Below, piece after piece: positions 61,417 to 64,000 of a stretch of DNA of 64,000 bases. The notes beneath the pieces are model-generated. The model was not told where the DNA came from, made no database searches, and saw only the letters and a program-made list of their open reading frames with translations. Location: NCBI GenBank assembly GCA_015698045.1, contig BLAL01000020.1, positions 434,001 through 498,000 of the forward strand. Direction: 5' to 3'. Position numbers and translations under genes: made by a program. Source of the stretch: Rhizophagus clarus. Taxonomy: Eukaryota > Glomeromycota > Glomeromycetes > Glomerales > Glomeraceae. How positions within the stretch are numbered: the stretch's first letter is position 1; every line of letters starts with the position of its first letter.

Positions 61417-61515
61417 GCGAATGATGATGAGGACGGATGATGAGGACGGATGATGATGATGATGGCGGATGATGATGAGGACGGGTGATGAAGACGGATG
61501 ATGATGATGATAATG
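60471..61515 (+). repeat. GAT-based complex satellite, about 1 kb
   Basis: (GAT)n runs are punctuated by GACG, GAAGACG, GAGGACG and GCGA steps (for example GATGATGACG, GATGATGAAGACG). Because punctuating units are not multiples of three, the reading frame cycles. On the minus strand this leaves very long open frames of Ile, Ser and His (up to 413 codons) that are products of the repeat. A larger duplicated block is visible: AACACGGATGATGAAGACGG occurs near 60,840 and again near 61,051, with matching neighbours. Confidence 0.9.
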
Positions 61516-61519
61516 TCGA

Positions 61520-62630
61520 TGCCCAAAATGATGACCCCTAAAAAATGTACTTTTTTCTTTGAGATAATTTGGTAATTCTTGCGCGATGGGTTTCCATTTT
61601 GAAATTTACCAAAATTAAAACTGTTACTGCGAGTACTGTTACTGCGGTAGAAAGAGAAACAAATCATTTAAATATTTTATTACTCCTTAATTACCCACTA
61701 TAAAAAGATAAATAAGAGTCTTTTCGATACCTGGATATTATTATTCAAATGTGATGAAAAAAAGATCTCATCCATCATTCTTGATTGATTGGTTAAAGAA
61801 ACTAGGTATTGGACTGATGTTGCGTCAAAATGAACATCAATCATAAATCCTAACATATACTATTGAACCAATTTGTGGCATAAAAATAAACATTCAAATT
61901 ATCACCATGCATCAAAAATTGTTCTATTTAAGTATTTGTTGTTATAGCTGAAATTTAACAATAGTACTTATCTGATCCAAATGTAGTTTAAGCTGTGAAG
62001 TAATTCCTGTAACAAAATTTAAAACATAATTTGTCAATTAGAGCAATTCAATCCATTGAATATTAATTAAAGATTAACTTACTTGTAAACACACAACGAA
62101 GCCTCAAATCACAAACGTTCATCCTTAACCCACTTTATGCCGTCACCATTATTTGCTTCATTATGCTTCGTTCAATTTAATAATAAAATTTAACATTGGG
62201 AATTTGTAATAACGTAATAGGATTGACGGCAAAGCTCCATTTATATTGTTCGGCAAATGGTATCTTCGCGTCATTATTCTTTGTGTTAGAAGTAAAAGAA
62301 TAAAAAATGATCTTTTTCCTGCGAATATATAATATAAGATTAATATAATATCTTAAAATTGAAAAAATATTTATATAAAAAAAATAGCGTTACCTTTACG
62401 AATGTTCCATCAGATATTCCCACACTCTACCAAAGGGCAAATAACCTTTCTTGATAACTGTGATGAACGAAGATATAATTGATTAAAAAACTTTAAATTG
62501 AATTCTTTCCATTTTGATACATTTGATTACATTAATTACGTTAATTTTCGTAGTAATTTTATTTATTGTTTAAAAAGGAACATTACAATATTAATAGTTT
62601 TCTACTCTAGATAACGATAGCGGCAAATAG
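61520..62630. other. AT-rich stretch without a gene
   Basis: No supported feature. Confidence 0.4.
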
Positions 62631-62855
62631 TTGCCCAAGTATACTATTGGTATTACCATTATAAAATTAAGAATATGTGTTTTTGACTACAACGATCATG
62701 GTCGAGACGATTCCGACAATGACAAAGAGAACCATATTCGTAATTTTAATTCGGCGATGATTGATTTCAATGCTCTTGACTACAACGATCAAAGTCGAGA
62801 CGATTCCGACGATGATTACGATCGAATATTCGACAGATACATTAAGATTCCGTAA
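62631..62855 (+). CDS. Short acidic open frame with duplicated D-Y-N-D motif
   Basis: The 74-codon frame contains DYNDHGRDDSDNDKE and, 32 codons later, DYNDQSRDDSDDDYD, from a 96-bp direct duplication in the DNA (about 62,682 and 62,778). Asp-rich spacing like this can bind calcium in other proteins, but the segment is too short to assign a domain. It may be an exon, a relic or a chance frame. Confidence 0.25.
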   Translation: MPKYTIGITIIKLRICVFDYNDHGRDDSDNDKENHIRNFNSAMIDFNALDYNDQSRDDSDDDYDRIFDRYIKIP

Positions 62856-62859
62856 AATT

Positions 62860-63570
62860 ATACCGTAAACACGATTTTCGAGTTCGAAGAGATTAGTTTT
62901 CATATCTAATCAAAGCGCAGAAGAAATCCTATATTATAAGACAGTTAGAAGAATGCTAATTACATATAAAATCTCTTTTAAATAGATCTAAAAAGAAAAC
63001 TTGCTCCTACGTTAATCGTTAAAAGGTAGAATTAAAGAATGTGGAAGTAGAGCATCGGACTTGATACTCCTTATGATATTTTCTTGATTTGCACACATAC
63101 AGTACATTAAAATACACGAAGTTTAAGTCAAGTCGATTCATAATGTTCAGGTCAAGAGGAGGATGCAACTGAGAGTATTGTACAACGATATTCGTAACTT
63201 GTGCCACCATGATCGGCATACAAATCATACAAAACGATGAATACACGTGTTAATCCGATAACTCGTAGTTTTTCACCTTCGCATTTTTGTTTTTCACTTT
63301 TATGTTTTTCACCTCTAAATATAATGTTTATATTTAACTTATATAAAGTGTGAAGCCTAATAAATAAAAAAGGAACTTTTGTGAATTTTTTTTCAATACC
63401 GTAATTTTGTAGTTAGAGCTTATGCTCAATTAATTGAAACTATAAAAACGATACTTTGTGCAAAGAGAAATAGTAGTATAGCGCTCGATCAAAAAAAAAA
63501 AAAAAAAGAGAATGTGGATTATGAGGTATCAAAGAAAGACAAGTGAGTTACTCCTAATAAAGTCCAGGAT
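62860..63570. other. AT-rich stretch without a supported gene
   Basis: No feature is supported. Three TTTTTCAC(C/T)TT-like words lie near 63,270-63,315, and an A tract lies near 63,491-63,507. Confidence 0.35.
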
Positions 63571-63573
63571 CAC

Positions 63574-64000
63574 TTGACTGCCATCATCAATACTGCTATA
63601 AAAGTTGAAGAAAATGACTTTTCTGATCTCATAATGCATCGATCTTATTTAGCTGGTCCAATGACTCCAGAATCCCCAAGGCGTAGAGACGTGCTTCACT
63701 TAGTTGAATCCTCACGAGGATCATGTTACATTATAACCTTTTGTCGAATCAGATCGAACCCATTCTAATGGGGATCAGCTGCTAAAGTTGTCTAGAAGTG
63801 GTTAAAACTTCTTCCAGGAATCAAAGATCAAAAGCCTCTAAATCCAAAGCTCTTATCACATAACTTTACGGTGCAATTACTACAGTCGCTTCACCTGCAA
63901 CTGCACCAATATAGACAGAAACACATCGTCAAATTCTCGGAGATTTTATGGTAATCAAAATTTCATAAAAGATTTGGGAAGATGGAGATAATGATTTCAA
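63574..64000 (+). pseudogene. Coding-like fragment at the window edge, unrecognised
   Basis: The frame TAIINTAIKVEENDFSDLIM then HRSYLAGPMTPESPRRRDVL and HLVESSRGSCYIIT is protein-like and less AT-driven than its surroundings. It stops at 63,766. Further protein-like text (KLLPGIKDQKPLNPKLLSHN) follows after internal stops. It may belong to a decayed gene or transposon protein continuing beyond the window. Confidence 0.3.

Noticed and set aside
60391..61667. Ile/Ser/His open frames up to 413 codons as genes
   Set aside because: They are a product of the GAT-based satellite; composition is repeat-driven and the same DNA gives overlapping long frames.
1..64000. tRNA or rRNA genes
   Set aside because: I looked for TTCGA/TTCAA arm motifs with paired stems and for conserved rRNA words and found none that could be supported by eye.

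Overview
The window looks like chromosomal DNA of an arbuscular mycorrhizal fungus (Glomeromycotina, Rhizophagus type). The DNA is very AT-rich with long A and T tracts, and coding islands are small and far apart. Every recognisable gene belongs to families that are massively expanded in these fungi: BTB-BACK-TLDc proteins, F-box proteins with leucine-rich repeats, and short HMG-box (MATA_HMG type) proteins. Relics of Tc1/mariner, hAT and integrase-type elements fit the same picture. The organism call is an inference from gene families and composition; no rRNA or other direct marker is present, and I saw no tRNA gene.

Layout. Positions 1-30,000 hold no intact gene. They contain a large inverted-repeat (foldback) structure with about 175-bp internal repeats (about 2,720-5,226) into which a 918-bp Tc1/mariner-type non-autonomous element is inserted. 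There is a GC-rich hAT-type MITE with a perfect 8-bp target duplication (5,630-6,072) and a 447-bp MITE (7,801-8,247). Several tandem repeats lie at 11.6, 12.1, 19 and 21 kb. An integrase-like relic is interrupted by an 81-bp hAT-type MITE (22.7-23.1 kb). A pyrimidine tract, a possible degenerate hAT element, a lone exon-like segment (27.85 kb) and a Tc1-like transposase relic (28.1-29.3 kb) follow.

Positions 30,000-57,500 are the gene-bearing part. A dead BTB-BACK-TLDc copy on the plus strand faces an apparently intact, one-intron copy on the minus strand (31,894-33,404). An 11-unit array of 71-72 bp hairpin repeats with a five-unit higher-order period lies at 39.66-40.44 kb. Two F-box/LRR pseudogenes (41.9-43.3 and 48.4-49.7 kb), a small orphan gene (44.1-44.4 kb), an HMG-box gene with a proline/glutamine-rich tail (50.2-51.1 kb) and an HMG-box fragment (55.1-55.4 kb) follow, with fragments of an unrecognised minus-strand gene at 56.7-57.2 kb.

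Positions 57,500-64,000 are mostly repeats: a four-copy tandem array of about 400-535 bp units (57.9-59.7 kb), a 1-kb GAT-based satellite (60.5-61.5 kb), and small coding-like fragments near the right edge.

The genes do not form a pathway. The window reads as a repeat-rich compartment where copies of fast-expanding signalling and adaptor families (BTB-TLDc, F-box, HMG) are born and decay. At most three or four genes look functional.
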